In this document: in pieces, positions 6,110 to 6,640 of the stretch | Numbering within the stretch: position 1 is the first letter of the stretch | Layout of the letters: each line of letters starts with the position of its first letter | Source: Candidatus Apopatosoma intestinale | GTDB lineage: Bacteria; Bacillota; Clostridia; Oscillospirales; CAG-272 | Assembly (NCBI GenBank): GCA_018064545.1 | Contig: JAGHUY010000236.1 | Location: forward strand, 1 to 6,640 | Reading direction: 5' to 3' | Length of the DNA stretch: 6,640 bases | Notes under the pieces: generated by a model | What the model was told of the DNA's origin: nothing | Database searches by the model: none | What the model saw: only the letters and a program-made list of their open reading frames with translations | Position numbers and translations under genes: made by a program

Positions 6110-6138
6110 TTGACAAGGGGAGCCTCCCGCTTTATAAT
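6110..6138 (+). promoter_or_regulatory. Consensus sigma-A promoter of the ROK kinase gene
   Basis: TTGACA (6110-6115), a 17-base spacer and TATAAT (6133-6138) match the sigma-A consensus at all twelve positions. Transcription should start near 6145, giving a leader of about 20 bases. The spacer contains a small GGGA/TCCC inverted repeat, and a T run (6095-6101) lies just upstream of the -35 box. Confidence 0.88.
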
Positions 6139-6165
6139 AAAAAAAGAAAGAGAGGGTGAAACAGC

Positions 6166-6640
6166 GTGAAAATCGGAGTCGATATCGGGGGAACCAAATG
6201 TGCCGTCGTCTTCGGAGACGAGCACGGTATCACGGAAAAAAGACGGTGGGAAACGACGACGTGCGAAGAGACCGTCGGACGTATCGCAGAGGAAATCCGT
6301 TCTTTTGCCGGCCGTTTTGACGCCATTGGCATCAGTTGCGGCGGCCCGCTGGACGCGGAACGCGGCGTGATCCTCTCCCCACCGAATCTGCCCGGATGGG
6401 ACAACGTCCCGATCAAAGAGAACCTGAAAAAAGAGTTTTCCGTTCCCGTTTCTCTTTGCAACGACGCCGACGCCTGTGCGATGGCCGAATGGCAGTACGG
6501 GGCGGGCAAAGGCACACAAAACATGGTTTTTCTCACGTTCGGCACCGGCATGGGTGCCGGACTGATCCTTGACGGCAGGCCGTATCACGGCGCCTGTGGA
6601 AACGCCGGGGAGGTCGGCCATATCCGGATGGAGAAAGACG
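6166..6640 (+). CDS. ROK-family sugar kinase (3' end cut by window)
   Basis: ROK kinases phosphorylate hexoses or amino sugars with ATP. The exact sugar cannot be read here; glucokinase, fructokinase or N-acetylhexosamine kinase are all possible. The first 158 residues are visible. The phosphate-binding motif DIGGTK is at 6-11, GISCGGPLD at 55-63 and SPPNLPGWDNVPI at 71-83. NDADACAMAE follows at 99-108, where D100 is the likely catalytic base. The second phosphate loop FGTGMGAG is at 125-132 and GNAGEVGH at 145-152, where H152 is the expected first zinc ligand. The cysteine zinc motif would lie beyond the edge. The protein starts directly with the kinase fold and has no N-terminal helix-turn-helix, so it is an enzyme rather than a NagC/XylR-type repressor. 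The GTG at 6166-6168 is preceded by GAGGGTGA six bases upstream, and translation begins at the family-typical VKIGVDIGGTK. Confidence 0.93.
   Translation, partial: MKIGVDIGGTKCAVVFGDEHGITEKRRWETTTCEETVGRIAEEIRSFAGRFDAIGISCGGPLDAERGVILSPPNLPGWDNVPIKENLKKEFSVPVSLCNDADACAMAEWQYGAGKGTQNMVFLTFGTGMGAGLILDGRPYHGACGNAGEVGHIRMEKD

Noticed and set aside
6103..6621. Minus-strand open frames opposite the ROK kinase
   Set aside because: They lie antisense to a clear kinase with its own promoter and start, and resemble no protein family I know.

Overview
The window carries conserved housekeeping genes of a Gram-positive, Clostridia-like bacterium of intermediate base composition. Three things point there: the order ylxM-ffh-rpsP-khpA, the pairing miaB-mutS, and canonical sigma-A promoters with strong GGAGG-type ribosome binding sites. 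The exact taxon cannot be fixed from the sequence alone. All recognised genes but one lie on the minus strand. I see no RNA gene, CRISPR array, insertion sequence, prophage or other obviously mobile DNA.

Reading in the direction of minus-strand transcription, the right part holds a protein-targeting and translation operon. ylxM (5637-5984), ffh (4284-5618), rpsP (3953-4198) and khpA (3701-3940) are separated by 18, 85 and 12 bases. It starts from a near-consensus promoter (TTGACA, 17 bases, TATACT) with a 7+7 inverted repeat over the expected transcription start. It ends in two consecutive terminator-like hairpins. A weak internal promoter candidate and a hairpin lie between ffh and rpsP.

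The stretch 3276-3700 (about 425 bases) has no convincing gene. It holds, from right to left, the two terminators, a GC-rich hairpin-dense element (about 3404-3532, with a nested inverted repeat at 3457-3532), two short palindromes and the promoter of the next operon.

The left part is a tRNA-modification and DNA-repair operon. miaB (1869-3275) is followed after 19 bases by mutS, which runs off the left edge exactly at its ATPase P-loop, so 616 residues are visible.

At the right edge a ROK-family sugar kinase gene starts divergently from ylxM on the plus strand. It has a fully consensus promoter (TTGACA, 17 bases, TATAAT) and a GTG start, and it is cut by the window end after 158 codons.

I found no new multi-gene system. 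The points most worth checking are regulatory: the inverted repeat at the ylxM promoter, the palindrome between the divergent promoters, the early end of the ribosomal operon after khpA, and the GC-rich nested repeat.
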